Of a DNA stretch of 64,000 bases, positions 30,202 to 42,412 are shown piece by piece. The position numbers and the translations under genes are program-made. The number at the start of each line of letters is the position of its first letter. The stretch's first letter is position 1. The stretch is from Arsenophonus sp052174135. Its GTDB lineage: Bacteria > Pseudomonadota > Gammaproteobacteria > Enterobacterales > Enterobacteriaceae. Where the stretch lies: assembly GCA_052174135.1 (NCBI GenBank), contig JBQMRZ010000005.1, positions 94,151 to 158,150 of the forward strand, in the 5' to 3' direction. The notes beneath the pieces are model-generated. The model ran no database searches and had not been told where the DNA came from. It worked only from the letters and a program-made list of their open reading frames with translations.

Positions 30202-32972
30202 CTATGTTTACTATGTTAACTATATTCTCTGATTGAATAAGCAATTCGATTATCTATAATTATAAAAATCATAAATTTATATCATATTTTTATAAATTAA
30301 ATATATTTTTAACTGATTTGTGAAACTGATTAATTATTAGCTAGTTAATAATGAATAATTGGATTTTAATTTAAAATTAACATAAAATTATTAATATAAT
30401 AAATAGTTTTAGTAAATATTTATAATAAATTTTTGATAAATAATTAAATTATAATTATTTATTTATGTAATTATAACTTAACCAGCAAAGTTAAAATATT
30501 AAAAAAAATAAATATTGACTACTAATTTAGTAGATTTTTTTTAATATAATAACTTAAAGTTTTTAACTCGATAAAATTTATATAATAGCTAATAAAATCA
30601 ATGAAAAACTATCAATTTAAAATTGATATTATTAAAAAAATATTTATCTAAATAAAAATATGAAAGAATTTAATTTATAAACATTTTAATGATATTTATT
30701 ATTTAAAATATCATTAAAAGAGTTAATGAGTTAAAAGGTTTAATAACTACTAGTTAAAGTTTAATTAAAAAAAACATTTGATTAATTATTGTTTATTAAC
30801 CACTAGTTCAATAATATCTATTTGTATTAATAACTACTAGTAATCTATGAACCATAAATAATTTTAAGTTTATTTAATTACAAATTATAATATTAAAAAG
30901 AATATGATATCAAAAGATAATATATTGTATTTTAAAATTAATTTAAAAAATATTTTTAGGTATATAAAATTAAAGTTAATATTATTTTTATTAAAAATTT
31001 TTAATAAATCTAACTATTTATTATTATTTGATATAATGAGTAAGGTTGATAACAATAAAAAATATATAATCAGTTATTGATATATAAGTTGTAAAATGAT
31101 ACATAGACAATAAAATATTTCAGATAATTTATTTTATTAATTAAAAGTAAAATAAATTGCGTTAATTGGTTAAATAAAGAATAAATTTATTTTGAAAAAA
31201 TAAAATAATTTAGTTAATTAATTTATAGAATGTTTTTTTATAAAATTTGTTTGATGCTAATAAACAAGTGATTATATATCTACAGATAATCATAAAATGA
31301 TTAATAAATTAAATATTTATAACTTTTATAAACATATATTAAATTATCTATCTACTAATATAATTGTATCATAAAAATAAATAAAGAGAGTTAATATAGA
31401 AAAATGTTAAAAATCTTTAAATTAAAAAATCATAATAAACTAATTTTTTTTAAATAAAACACAAATATAACTTATAAATTAAATATTTTTTCTTAAATTA
31501 AAATTCAATGAAGATTGAATGAAATTTTTTGGACATAAAATACGTTATTTCAAGATGAAAACATATAAATAATATCAATATAACATAAAAACATTAGATA
31601 TTTAAAAAAAATGATAAGCTTAACTAAAAATCTTAGAAAACCTATTTATTTTATAAAAATAAAGAGATTATTAAATAATTCTAGATAGATTAATTAATCT
31701 TTTATTAATAGATTAATATCTCTAAATTGCTTAAATCATTAAATATAGATTTAAATAATAAAAAGTTTAATACTAATTATTGATAACAATTAGACTATTT
31801 AGAGGTTTTAGTAAAAGATTAAATTAATTTATTTATAAATAGGTTAGATATGTATATAATAAATAATATTGCATTTTCTACATTTCAGAAAAATCTTTTT
31901 TATATATATAATTAGTCATTAATTTAATAATATATATCTTATAATTGATAATGAATAGCTATAAAATAAAGAAAAACACATTAAACTTTCATTAGGGTTC
32001 ATTAATTGTGTTTTTTTATAAAATGGTTATCTTCATTTTACTAACATTAATTTTTTATTGAAATATAAGATTATTATCTTATTATAACTTAATATTATTG
32101 TGTTAATAAGTAAGAAAAATAAATTATTAAAAATCTTTGGCTTGAGCATTTTATTTTTTTTTAAGAAACTTAAACTAAAAAAGTAATTTATTAAAATTAA
32201 TTTAATTATTTTTATTTAAATAAATTTAAGAATTTCAACTTTTAATTGCGATGATTTAGTATTTCTAGTGATACTCTAGCTCATTGTTAATGTTTTTTTT
32301 ATTTCGTAAAATATTTTAATGAAAATAATTAATTATATTTTTATTTTAAATGAAATTATCATAAGTTTTGAAAGAATATAGAGTTTATACTTTAGATAGA
32401 TATGCTTAATCTAGATATTGAAGTATAATTTATTTCATTAAAATATAATGATTACTAAAAGGAGAAAAAAGATTTATTAAGTTATTATTATTTTTTAAAG
32501 AATAGTAAAAATAAAAATTCATACCTTTAATAAAAGTGTCTAGAGGATATTTCTTGTTTGTAAAAAAGATTGTATTAAAAAACACAATAAAACATCATAA
32601 ACCTTTATTTATAACCTACTTTATAAATAGGGAGAAATATTTAATAATTGAAAATTGATAAATTATATAGACAAATAGTTAATTTTATTAATCAGTGTTT
32701 TACATTAAAAATAGGATGACTTATTAGTAAAATATTAATTATTTAAATGCCGTAAAATACAGGTCTTTTATTACTTATTTTGCTCAGATTCATGATTAAT
32801 TTGTGTTTGATTATTTATGTAAAATATTACAAATCACAAAAAAATAAAAGTTATTTATAAATAACAACTTATAGTCGGTTAAAATTTAATAAAAATTGAT
32901 AAATTATTAACTGGATATAAATTATATACTAATTTTAAGCAATAATTTTATTATATATTGAGAACAAAATTT

Positions 32973-34598
32973 ATGAAACGAACATTAAATATTGCACTAG
33001 CGCAATTAAATTGGTTAGTAGGTGATATTGAAGTCAACTGTGAACGCATGTTGCAGGAAGCTAAAACTCAACAATTACAGGATGCAGATATTATTTTATT
33101 TTCAGAACTGGCTTTAAGTGGCTATCCTCCAGAAGATTTACTTTTTAGACCAGATTTCCATCAACGCTGTAATGAACAACTTAATCGTCTCAAAGAAGCT
33201 AGTCAAAATATAGCTATTGTTACTGGTCATCCGTGGAAGCAAAATAAAAAATATTATAATGCATTATCATTTTTTTGGCAAAAACGGATAATAGCGCGAT
33301 ATTTTAAGCAACAATTAGCTAATTACGGTGTTTTCGATGAGAAACGATATTTTTATTCTGTTAATAAAACCTGTGTAGTTTCTTTTAAAAATTATAAGTT
33401 AGGTTTTTTAATTTGTGAAGATATTTGGTTCAATGAACCCGTTAATGCTGTTAAGAGTAAAGGTGCTGATATTCTAATCATCATTAACGCTTCACCATTC
33501 AATTGTGAAAAACCTAATATTCGTTCAATATTATTAAAATCTCATTGTCAAAGAACTCATTTGCCAAGTATTTATTTAAATCAAGTTGGCGGGCAAGATG
33601 AGCTTATATTTGATGGGGGGTCGAAAGTATTTAATAGTCAAGGTAAAATAACGCATTATTTAGCGCAATTTACTGAGCAAGTTACTCAGTGTAAATTTAA
33701 TAATTGTGAACCACTACCCGTTACTAATTTATCAAAAACCTTATCATCCACTGCTCAAGTTTATGAAGCATTAGTTATGGCAACTCGCGATTATATTAAT
33801 AAAAATGGATTTTCTAATGTTATTTTGGGGTTATCTGGCGGGATTGATTCAGCTTTAACATTAGTTATTGCAGTGGACGCTTTAGGGAAAAATAAAGTTC
33901 AAGCAATAATGATGCCCTTTAAATATACAGCTGAAATGAGTATTCATGATGCCAATAAACAAGCAAAATTATTAGATGTTGATTTTTCTGTTATATCTAT
34001 TGAAGTATTATATAATGCATTTATTACTACTTTAACGCCATTATTTCAAGATACGATTTTAGATGGGGTAACTGAAGAGAATTTGCAAGCCCGCTGTCGA
34101 GCTGTTATTTTAATGACAATATCAAATAAAAAAAAGTGTTTAGTATTAACAACTACCAATAAAAGTGAATTCGCTGTAGGTTATACCAGTCTTTATGGTG
34201 ATATGGCTGGTGGTTTTGCTGTACTTAAAGATGTACCAAAAACATTAGTATTTGAGCTAGCAAAATATCGTAATATGATTTCACTTGTTATTCCTCAACG
34301 AATAATTGAACGACCACCTTCTGCTGAATTGTCACAAGGACAACTTGATCAGGATAATTTACCACCTTATTCTGTATTAGATGCAATCCTTGAAGGTTAT
34401 ATTGAACAAGACAAATCGGTCAATGAATTAGTTGCAGCTGGATTTGATGAAGTAACGGTACATAAAGTAGTAAAACTAGTTGATATTAATGAATATAAAC
34501 GACGACAAGCTCCGATAGGCCCGCGGATTACAATTCGAAATTTTAATAAGGATAGACGTTATCCAATTACTTCAGCTTTTGGTCGAAAAAACTGGTAA
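32973..34598 (+). CDS. nadE: Glutamine-hydrolysing NAD synthetase
   Basis: Final step of NAD synthesis, amidating nicotinate adenine dinucleotide with glutamine as nitrogen donor. 541 residues. The nitrilase-fold glutaminase domain (1 to about 255) has the triad Glu45 (LFSELALSGYPPEDL), Lys112 (YFKQQLANYG) and Cys148 (FLICEDIWF). The synthetase domain has the ATP loop SGGIDS at 288-293. A TTG is open at 32958, but GAGAA sits 8 bases before the ATG at 32973, which also matches the family start. It is the long form, unlike the 275-residue ammonia-type NadE of E. coli. With NadK it forms the end of the NAD(P) route. Confidence 0.97.
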   Translation: MKRTLNIALAQLNWLVGDIEVNCERMLQEAKTQQLQDADIILFSELALSGYPPEDLLFRPDFHQRCNEQLNRLKEASQNIAIVTGHPWKQNKKYYNALSFFWQKRIIARYFKQQLANYGVFDEKRYFYSVNKTCVVSFKNYKLGFLICEDIWFNEPVNAVKSKGADILIIINASPFNCEKPNIRSILLKSHCQRTHLPSIYLNQVGGQDELIFDGGSKVFNSQGKITHYLAQFTEQVTQCKFNNCEPLPVTNLSKTLSSTAQVYEALVMATRDYINKNGFSNVILGLSGGIDSALTLVIAVDALGKNKVQAIMMPFKYTAEMSIHDANKQAKLLDVDFSVISIEVLYNAFITTLTPLFQDTILDGVTEENLQARCRAVILMTISNKKKCLVLTTTNKSEFAVGYTSLYGDMAGGFAVLKDVPKTLVFELAKYRNMISLVIPQRIIERPPSAELSQGQLDQDNLPPYSVLDAILEGYIEQDKSVNELVAAGFDEVTVHKVVKLVDINEYKRRQAPIGPRITIRNFNKDRRYPITSAFGRKNW

Positions 34599-34629
34599 TA
34601 ATAAAAATTGTTTAATAAAAAATTTAAAA

Positions 34630-34928
34630 AAATTATCAAGTTTTTTCTAAATTAAATTTTATAAGATGAACTTTAATGAATTTGATATGATAGAAATCAA
34701 TGGTCACATAAGTAAAAGAGTCTTGGTATATGGAAGGGTTATAAAGAACTTTATATTGTGGCATAATATGCAATTAATTTTTTATTTAAATTAAAAATTA
34801 ATTGCATATTATGAATCATCTTTATTAAAGAAAAAACAGAATTAATAAAGAAAAATTCTAATAATAAATTTCTGTTTATAGCACTACTCCTATGCTCTAT
34901 ATTTATGGAAATAAATAAAATGGAATAG
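34630..34928 (+). pseudogene. glnB: Pseudogene of glnB (nitrogen regulatory PII protein)
   Basis: Clear PII remains. IKFYKMN at 34651 matches IIKPFKLD. In another frame K-G-Y-K-E-L-Y, then A-stop-Y-A-I-N-F-L and K-L-K-I-N matches KGHTELY, GAEYMVDFLP and KVKIEIVV, with GAA changed to TAA at the Glu. NKFLFI later matches GKIFVFD. There is at least one frameshift and several stops. Its position directly after nadE is the order of Yersinia- and Proteus-type genomes. Confidence 0.88.
34762..34813. repeat. Perfect 21-bp inverted repeat inside the glnB pseudogene
   Basis: Left arm 34762-34782 (begins CATAATATGCAATTAA) and right arm 34793-34813 are exact complements around a 10-base TATTTAAATT loop. 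The left arm coincides with the YMVDF codons of glnB. Confidence 0.9.
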
Positions 34929-35957
34929 TTATTTATTTTAAAAACATTTTTTATTCTTATCAGATCAACAATAGTTAACTAACATATCATTATTGATGTT
35001 TATAGTTTTAGTTGTTATAAAAACAATATCTGATAATACTAGTCTAATAATTTTTTTATGTAATTATGAAGATAATATAATAAATATTAATTTTTTGAAA
35101 CTTTATAGTGATATAATAATTTCAATTTTATTAATAGTTATTTTTAATATCTTTTAAAAATAATTATATATTCATTTGATTTAAAATCAAGTATTTGATT
35201 ATGAATCACCAAAGAATAAATTAAAATTACTCATTATTTCTCTACAATAAATTTATTTTATTATTTTCAATGAATATAAATAATATCAATTTATTGGGTG
35301 TTATGTATTTATTTGATAATTTTTTATTATTCACGATGGTAGTTATATTAATCAAGCCATAAAAAAATTTTTAGCTAAATCATTAATAATTTCTTATTAA
35401 AAAATAAGAGCTTATTAATTATATATAATGTATTAAGTGCTAATAAACAACTAAGTAATAATTAAATTTAATATAAAATAGCATGTTTTAAAAAAAATTT
35501 CTTAATAAAAGAAAATAAAATTTAAATATTATTGATATTAGGTTTATAAAAATTAATATAGTATTAGATAAAGATTCTTTTTTCTTTAAATTAATTTGAT
35601 TAGTAAAAAATATCTTTTAATTCATAAATTTAGATAAATATATTTTGATAAAATAAGAATTTAATTTATTTTTAACTGAAATAATAAAAGAACAATTTGT
35701 TTAAGTATTGCGATAAATTTTAATATCAATTAAAAAAAGAAGTCTTTTAATTTTAAAAATAAATTATTAATTATAAATATAAAATTAATTAGTATCTTTA
35801 TGATTAATAAGATATTTATCAGATTTTTTAATAAAAGAAATGATAATTAGTTACATTATTTTTAATTTTTAATAACCCTTTTTAACTAAAAATATTACAT
35901 TATTTAATTTTATTTAGTTAATAAATACTTAAAATGTAATTAAATTAGGAGAAATAA
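34929..35957. other. AT-rich desert between glnB fossil and glyA
   Basis: hmp (flavohaemoglobin) is expected here. At about 35310-35345 the plus strand reads LLGVMYLFDNF, loosely like the Hmp segment AWGKAYGVLANVF, and near 35175 H-x-x-stop-N-Q-V then LLIISL resembles HTSFQI and LLATL. I would call this a possible hmp fossil at about 0.3. No intact gene. Confidence 0.45.
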
Positions 35958-37211
35958 ATGTTAAGGCGTGGAATAAGTATCGCAGATTATGACAAAGAAG
36001 TATGGCAAGCAATGGAAAATGAAATTAAGCGTCAAGAAGAATATATTGAATTAATTGCTTCAGAAAATTATACGAGTCCAAGAGTTATGCAAGCTCAAGG
36101 TTCGCAACTTACAAATAAATACGCTGAGGGATATCCAGGCAAACGCTATTATAATGGTTGTGAATATATTGATATTATTGAACAACTTGCTATTGATCGT
36201 GCGAAAATTTTATTTGATGCAGATTTTGCTAATGTTCAGCCGCACTCAGGTTCGCAAGCTAATATTGCTGTTTATATGGCTTTATTACAACCAGGTGATA
36301 CTATATTAGGTATGAGTTTAACACATGGTGGACATTTAACTCATGGATCATCAGTCAATTTTTCTGGTATATTTTATAATACTATTCATTATGGTATTGA
36401 TAAAAATGGTGAGATTGATTATGTTGATATGGCCAATCAGGCAAAAAAACATAAACCTAAAATGATTATTGCTGGTTTTTCTGCTTATTCAGGTGTAGTG
36501 GATTGGATTAAAATACGTCAAATTTCAGATAGTATTAGTGCTTATTTATTTGTTGATATGGCACATGTGGCTGGTTTAATCACTGCTGGAATTTATCCAA
36601 ATCCTATTTCTCATGCACATGTCGTGACAACTACTACTCATAAGACTTTAGCTGGCCCTCGTGGTGGTTTGATTTTAGCTAAAGGAGGTGATAAGGCGTT
36701 TTATAAGAAACTAAATTCTGCCGTATTTCCTGGTTCTCAAGGGGGTCCATTAATGCATGTAATTGCCGGTAAAGCAATTGCCCTAAAAGAAGCTATGACA
36801 CCTGAATTTAAAATTTATCAAGGACAAATAGCTAAAAATGCTAAGATAATGGTTGAAATTTTCATAAAACGTGGTTATAAAATTGTTTCCAATGGGACTA
36901 AAAATCATTTATTTTTAATAGATTTACTAAATAAAGGGATTACTGGTAAACAGGCAAGTAGTGCTCTTTATCGCGCTAATATTACTGTTAATAAAAATAT
37001 TATACCGAATGATCCTAATGGTCCATTTATTACTTCAGGTATCCGAATTGGTTCACCTGCCATTACTCGTCGTGGATTTAAAGAAAAAGAATCTGCTGAA
37101 TTGGTTGATTGGATATGTGATATTTTAGATAAGATTGATGATAAGAATATAATTTGTAATGTAAAACAAAAAGTATTATTGATTTGTCAGAAGTTTCCTG
37201 TATATTTATAA
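35958..37211 (+). CDS. glyA: Serine hydroxymethyltransferase
   Basis: PLP enzyme converting serine and tetrahydrofolate to glycine and methylene-tetrahydrofolate, the main one-carbon source for purine (PurL pathway) and thymidylate synthesis. 417 residues, the same as E. coli. LIASENYTSPRVMQAQGS, the SAYSG block and the PLP lysine in VVTTTTHKTLAGPRGG (near residue 229) are intact. A strong TTAGGAGA ribosome binding site lies before the ATG. No PurR- or MetR-type operator was recognised upstream. Confidence 0.99.
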   Translation: MLRRGISIADYDKEVWQAMENEIKRQEEYIELIASENYTSPRVMQAQGSQLTNKYAEGYPGKRYYNGCEYIDIIEQLAIDRAKILFDADFANVQPHSGSQANIAVYMALLQPGDTILGMSLTHGGHLTHGSSVNFSGIFYNTIHYGIDKNGEIDYVDMANQAKKHKPKMIIAGFSAYSGVVDWIKIRQISDSISAYLFVDMAHVAGLITAGIYPNPISHAHVVTTTTHKTLAGPRGGLILAKGGDKAFYKKLNSAVFPGSQGGPLMHVIAGKAIALKEAMTPEFKIYQGQIAKNAKIMVEIFIKRGYKIVSNGTKNHLFLIDLLNKGITGKQASSALYRANITVNKNIIPNDPNGPFITSGIRIGSPAITRRGFKEKESAELVDWICDILDKIDDKNIICNVKQKVLLICQKFPVYL

Positions 37212-39147
37212 ATAATTTAAAGTTTATCAATTTATTTTAGTTTTTTTTTTAAAGTTATTAATTAAATATAATTCTTAAAAATTAAAAAAAATAAATAGAG
37301 ATAAATAATGATAATATTACTAACATATTAGTTAATATTAAATTACTTCAATATTTTTTATAGTTTTTTATTGAATTTACTTAATTAATAATATACATAC
37401 ATAATATGTAATCAATACATTATTAAATGTATCAATATAATCGCTTGTTTTATTAACTTTGTAATGATTGCATAAATAATTAAAATATTTAATTATCTAA
37501 TTATTAGTTTATGTTACGTTATTAGCTTATATTATTTTAAATTTTTAAACTTAGTACGATAAGTTTGTATTTATTATGATTATTATTTTATTATAGAAAC
37601 TTTAATCTCTTTTTTTTACTGATTAAATTTTTAGCTATTTCATTATTAGTTTATTACTAAAAATTAGGATTTTATTATAAAAAAAAATAAAAGTTATATG
37701 TTAATTTTAAATGATATTTATTATCAGTTACTTTAAATTTGTTATTTACTAAATAATTTAATGGAATTAGATGGATTATTAAAACATTACTTATTGCTAT
37801 AAGTATCATTCTGTTGAAATATTATTGCGATTTTCATCGCACTTAAAGTTACTTATAACAAGATTGTGGATAAAATAGATAATTAAAGTAAATAGTGGAT
37901 ATAGTTTTAATCTGATAATCTTGTTATGTATCATTTTATAGAAAAGATTTTATATACGTTATTATAGCTTTTCTTTAATTTATTTTTTAAAAAAGTAGAT
38001 ATATTAAAAGGTATTATTAGTTTAATATGATATTTAAGAGTTGATAGTTATCGTATCAAGTTTAATTTAGTTATATCTTTGATTATTAGAATGCAAGCAT
38101 TTTATTAGTTAAACTATTACGAATTTATTTGCTAATTATTAATGATTATTTTTATTTTTTATTAAAATTTATTATTAGTTACAGTTTATATAGTAGTACA
38201 TTTAATATTTATTAAATTAAACTATCTTTATTAAAGATAGTTAGTGAAAAAGTTTTTTGACTATAAAAGTATCATTTAATGTTAAGATTTTAGAAAAGCT
38301 TAGTGATAATGATAATTATTATGGATTTTATTTATAAATATTTATTTTATTAATATAATTTTATATTCTGATTTATATCATTGCTTTTTATTTAAATAGT
38401 TTTAATTCAATTAATTTAAATATTATTAAATATTAATTAACTTCACAGATATACTTTTCATTAAAAATAAATAAATTTACTGATCGTTAAAAAATCTATT
38501 CTATATAAAATAAAATTCAATATTATCGTATCAACATAACTGTTTAGTAATTAACACTAAGATATTAACAAAAATTACTTCTTTAATATATTGAAATAAA
38601 TAATTTATTATTTTTTAATATTTAAATAGTGTTCATTATAAAATTATTTTGGTTTGTTTATGAGTTATTTTAAATAAAATATTAACAATATTAATACTAT
38701 AATTTATAAAAAAATTATCTATATTAAATTTTATTTTTATTAATAGTTTTTATAAAAATAAAATTACTTATTAAGTAAAATATTTTTTATTAGTTCTTAA
38801 ATTAAATTTAATTATATTTTATTCAAGGTAATTTCTGATCATAATAAAAATATATAATATATATTATGATTTGTACGGTTATTAAAATAAAATAATAGAA
38901 TCTCTTGATTGATCTCCATTAGTATCAGTAATAAGAATAATTTTTTAAATATTTGTTATTAAATGATATATAAAAGTTAAAAGATTTTAAGAAAAATTAA
39001 TTAAACTTTCTATAGATTCGGGATAATATATGAAAATGTATAAAAAAAATTTAATATCTTTATTAAGATTATATAACTATATTAAAATAAAAAACTAGCT
39101 ATATTTTTATGCTATATTGATATAAATTATTGTCGTTCAATTTCAAG
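37212..39147. other. AT-rich desert between glyA and suhB
   Basis: No gene read. Small structures: TGCGAT-TTTC-ATCGCA hairpin at 37825-37840, 11-bp arms ATAACAAGATT at 37855-37865 and 37917-37927, and a 10-bp hairpin AACTATCTTT / AAAGATAGTT at 38220-38242. One DnaA-box-like 9-mer lies at 37865-37873. None is enough for a functional call. Confidence 0.55.
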
Positions 39148-39953
39148 TTATTGACGTTTCAATAGATTATTTAACTCAATTTGTATCTCTAATACTATAT
39201 TTTTCAGTATTCTTGAACTACCAGCAAGAAGATTTCCAGAGGAAAAATAATTATATCCACCAACAAAATCTGTTATAATTCCACCGGATTCACGAACTAA
39301 TAGATCTCCAGCTATAAATTTATTTGGTTTTAAACCAATTTCAAAAAAAGCATCGATACGTCCAGCTGCAACATATGCCAAACTTAAAGTTGTTGAACCC
39401 ATACAGCGAAAATCAGTACATTTTTTAAATAATTTACTGATTATTTTAATATAAAAAATTGTATGTTGTTTAATATTAAAAGGAAAATTAATGGCAATAA
39501 TCGCATCCTCTAATTCATTGGTATTTTTTAGACGAAGACGATAACCGTTTAATCTTGCACCTTGCCCACGAATAGCAGTAAATAATTCATTAATCATAGG
39601 ATTATAAATTGCAGCTATTTCTGTACGATTATTAATACGTACCGCGATAGAGACAGAAAAATGAGGTAATCGTTTAATAAAATTGATTATACCATCTAAT
39701 GGATTAATAATCCACTGAATATCTTTTTTTTTTCGAATACTTGGTCCATTTCTTCAGTAATAATAATATGCATAGGATATGATTTTTGAATGACTTCAGT
39801 AATAATGTGTTCTATTTTTTTATAAAATTTAGTTATAAAATCATTTTGATTTTTTTGTATTATTTCAATAAAATCAGGATTTTCATATTTTTTAGCAATA
39901 AAGTTACCTGCTTGACGAACTGCTCGTATAGCAATAGTTAACATAGGGTGCAT
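39148..39953 (-). pseudogene. suhB: suhB with a single frameshift at an A10 tract (inositol monophosphatase family)
   Basis: In E. coli SuhB is an inositol-phosphatase-family protein that acts as a factor in rRNA transcription antitermination. The gene aligns over all 268 codons with one break: a run of ten A on the coding strand (plus 39724-39733) where eleven would restore the frame. The first part ends after 85 residues (MHPMLTIAIRA to FSGLLIH); the second continues without stops from DIQWIINPLDG to LLKRQ. Metal-site motifs have also changed: DPLDGTTNF reads NPLDGIINF and WDFAAG reads NKFIAG, while TEE is kept. It is either a young pseudogene or a non-catalytic protein rescued by slippage on the A tract. 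Confidence 0.93.
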
Positions 39954-41194
39954 GAATTATTTCCAATAAAATTTTAAAGGAGAAAATTAAGAGAAGTTAA
40001 TAATATAACAGAATTTTATTATGATAACTACTATGAAGAATGATAAAATCATGGAATAATAGTTAATAAAAGTAAAGTAAAGAAAATTATATTAGATAAT
40101 ATTCAGATTACTTTCATTGAATTTGCACACTGAAATATCTAATAATCCACTAATATAATAAAATTTATTGAATTTAATAATTTACACTTAGTTAATTTAC
40201 TTATCTTAATACTTTAATGTAAATAAGTAAAATATTCCATTAAACTTCTCTTGGATTTTAGATGATAGATATAGTTAAAAATTTTGAATAAATGCACTTT
40301 TTTTATCATAAGCATAAATAGATGCAATAAAAATATAATGAAATTATTAGATAGTCAATAAATTTTCTATAATTATTATGTTTTATATAAACTTATTAGC
40401 TTAAAAACAAAAGATTATAGTGAGGATAGAAATATATTTTATATTTTAAAAAAAATAATCAAATCATATTAATTATTTTCTTTAGAATACTTATTTAATT
40501 TAATAATTATGAAGTTTATATAGTATCTCTATTAATAAATAAAAATCATCAGTTATGATAAAGATATATAAAATATTATTAAATAAAAAATTGTAGAATA
40601 TTTATATTTATCTTGAAAATATATCTTTAAATTTTATTAAAAAATTTAAATTTAAATGAATCACAAATAAATTTAAATTTTATTTATTCAAGCATACTAT
40701 AAAAGTTTATAGTATTCTGTATTTATAGTGTTTAACATCAATTAAAATAGTATAAATAATAGTTAAATAAATCACTAAGTTAAAAAATTAACTAAAATAT
40801 TTTAAAATGATATATTTTTATCAGATTTAATTATAGAGAATATAATCATAAAATCCATATCTAAAAATGCTATATAATAAAGATTATGTTAAATTCGATG
40901 TTATATTTAAAGATTTGATTAATCTAATTATTTAATATATTAAAACGCAAATTAATTTCTATCTTTTTATTTTTATCATTTTTTTAAAAATAATAAAAAT
41001 TAAAAGATTAAAATCAATAAATAAAAAATTATAAATAACTCATTGTTAAAATAAAAATAAAAATTATATAAGATTTAAGTATTAATATAATTAATTTCAA
41101 TAAAATTTAATTATAAATTTAACTGCTCTAAAACATGGTAATTATAAAGTGATAAAATTTTTAGATATTTTTATTTTATGGGGCTAATCAGTAA
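39954..41194. other. AT-rich interval replacing trmJ and iscR
   Basis: 1.24 kb, the combined size of trmJ and iscR, which lie here in enterobacteria. Only a weak iscR fragment (40555-40660) is readable; trmJ is not. Confidence 0.55.
40555..40660 (+). pseudogene. iscR: Possible fossil of iscR
   Basis: From an ATG at 40555 the plus strand reads IK-IYKI and LLN, comparable to SKGRYAVTAMLD, then in another frame L-S-stop-K-Y-I-F with a stop and K further on, comparable to LSYLEQLFSRLRK of the winged helix. The distance to iscS (640 bases) is that of an intact iscR plus its spacer. Short and only suggestive. Confidence 0.35.
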
Positions 41195-42412
41195 ATGAAA
41201 CTACCAATTTATTTAGATTATTCATCAACCACACCAGTTGATCCTCGCGTTACTGAAAAAATGATGAAATATATAACTTTGGATGGTAATTTTGGTAATC
41301 CATCATCTCGTTCTCACCGTTTTGGTTGGCAAGCTGAAGAAGCCGTTGATATTGCACGGAATCAAATTGCTGAATTAATTAATGCTGATCCTCGTGAGAT
41401 AATTTTTACTTCAGGGGCTACGGAATCAAATAACTTAGCTATAAAAGGTATTGCTAATTTTTATCAAAAAAAAGGTAAACATATTATTACGAGTAAAACT
41501 GAGCATAAAGCAGTTTTGGATACCTGTCATTATCTTGAACAAAAAGGTTTTGAAGTTACTTACCTTTCACCCCAAAATAGTGGTCTTATTGATTTACATG
41601 ACATTAAATCAGTTATGCGTATTGATACAATTTTGGTTTCTATCATGCATGTTAATAATGAAATTGGGATCATTCAGAATATTGCTTCCATTGGTGAACT
41701 TTGCCGTAATTTTGGTATTTTTTTTCATGTTGATGCGACACAATCAATAGGTAAATTACCCATTGATTTAAGTGAACTAAAAGTTGATTTAATGTCTTTT
41801 TCAGCACATAAATTGTGTGGACCAATGGGAATAGGTGCGCTTTATGTACGTTATAAACCTTGTATTCGGCTTGAGCCTCAACAGCATGGTGGTGGTCATG
41901 AACGAGGGATGCGTTCAGGAACATTACCTGTACACCAAATTGTAGGGATGGGTGAAGCTTATCGGATTGCTAAAACAAAAATAAGAGTAGAACCCAATAG
42001 ATTATACGATTTACGGCAACGCTTATTGGACGGTATTAAGAATATTGAAGAAATTTATTTTAACGGAGATCTAACAAATAGTGCTCCTCATATTCTTAAT
42101 GTTAGTTTTAACTACGTAGAAAGTGAACAATTAATGATAGCACTTAAAGATTTAGCTGTTTCATCCGGTTCTGCATGTACATCGACAAGTCTTGAGCCTT
42201 CATATGTACTAAAAGCATTAGGAATACACGATGAATTAGCATATAGTTCAATTCGTTTTTCATTTGGTCGATTTACTACAGAAGAAGAAATCGATTATGC
42301 TGTTGATGTGATTCATAGTGAAATAAATAAGCTTCGCAATATTTCTCCAATATGGAAAAAATACAAACAAGATCTAAAGCATAATAATATTAAAATGAAT
42401 TATTTTAAATAA
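41195..42412 (+). CDS. iscS: Cysteine desulfurase IscS
   Basis: PLP enzyme that takes sulfur from cysteine for iron-sulfur clusters, tRNA thiolation and cofactors. 405 residues (404 in E. coli). His104 (TEHKAVLDT), PLP Lys206 (SFSAHKLCGP) and the sulfur-carrying Cys328 (SSGSACTS) are at the E. coli positions. GHKIYGPKG of the family reads AHKLCGPMG. It has lost its usual operon: iscR and iscU are at most fossils, and hscBA and fdx are not found downstream. The start ATG matches the family N-terminus MKLPIYLDYS. Confidence 0.99.
   Translation: MKLPIYLDYSSTTPVDPRVTEKMMKYITLDGNFGNPSSRSHRFGWQAEEAVDIARNQIAELINADPREIIFTSGATESNNLAIKGIANFYQKKGKHIITSKTEHKAVLDTCHYLEQKGFEVTYLSPQNSGLIDLHDIKSVMRIDTILVSIMHVNNEIGIIQNIASIGELCRNFGIFFHVDATQSIGKLPIDLSELKVDLMSFSAHKLCGPMGIGALYVRYKPCIRLEPQQHGGGHERGMRSGTLPVHQIVGMGEAYRIAKTKIRVEPNRLYDLRQRLLDGIKNIEEIYFNGDLTNSAPHILNVSFNYVESEQLMIALKDLAVSSGSACTSTSLEPSYVLKALGIHDELAYSSIRFSFGRFTTEEEIDYAVDVIHSEINKLRNISPIWKKYKQDLKHNNIKMNYFK

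Larger units (their letters stand above)
28348..32972. other. Large AT-rich desert between purL and nadE
   Basis: About 4.6 kb. The ancestral order places glrK, yfhG and glrR here (about 3.5 kb). Only the glrK start is readable (28756-28945). Two adjacent palindromes lie at 30120-30201. I see nothing else with a function. Confidence 0.6.

Noticed and set aside
37865..37873. DnaA-box-like TGTGGATAA (also at 59230-59238)
   Set aside because: Single boxes far from each other, no cluster, no gidA/mioC/dnaA neighbourhood; not an origin.
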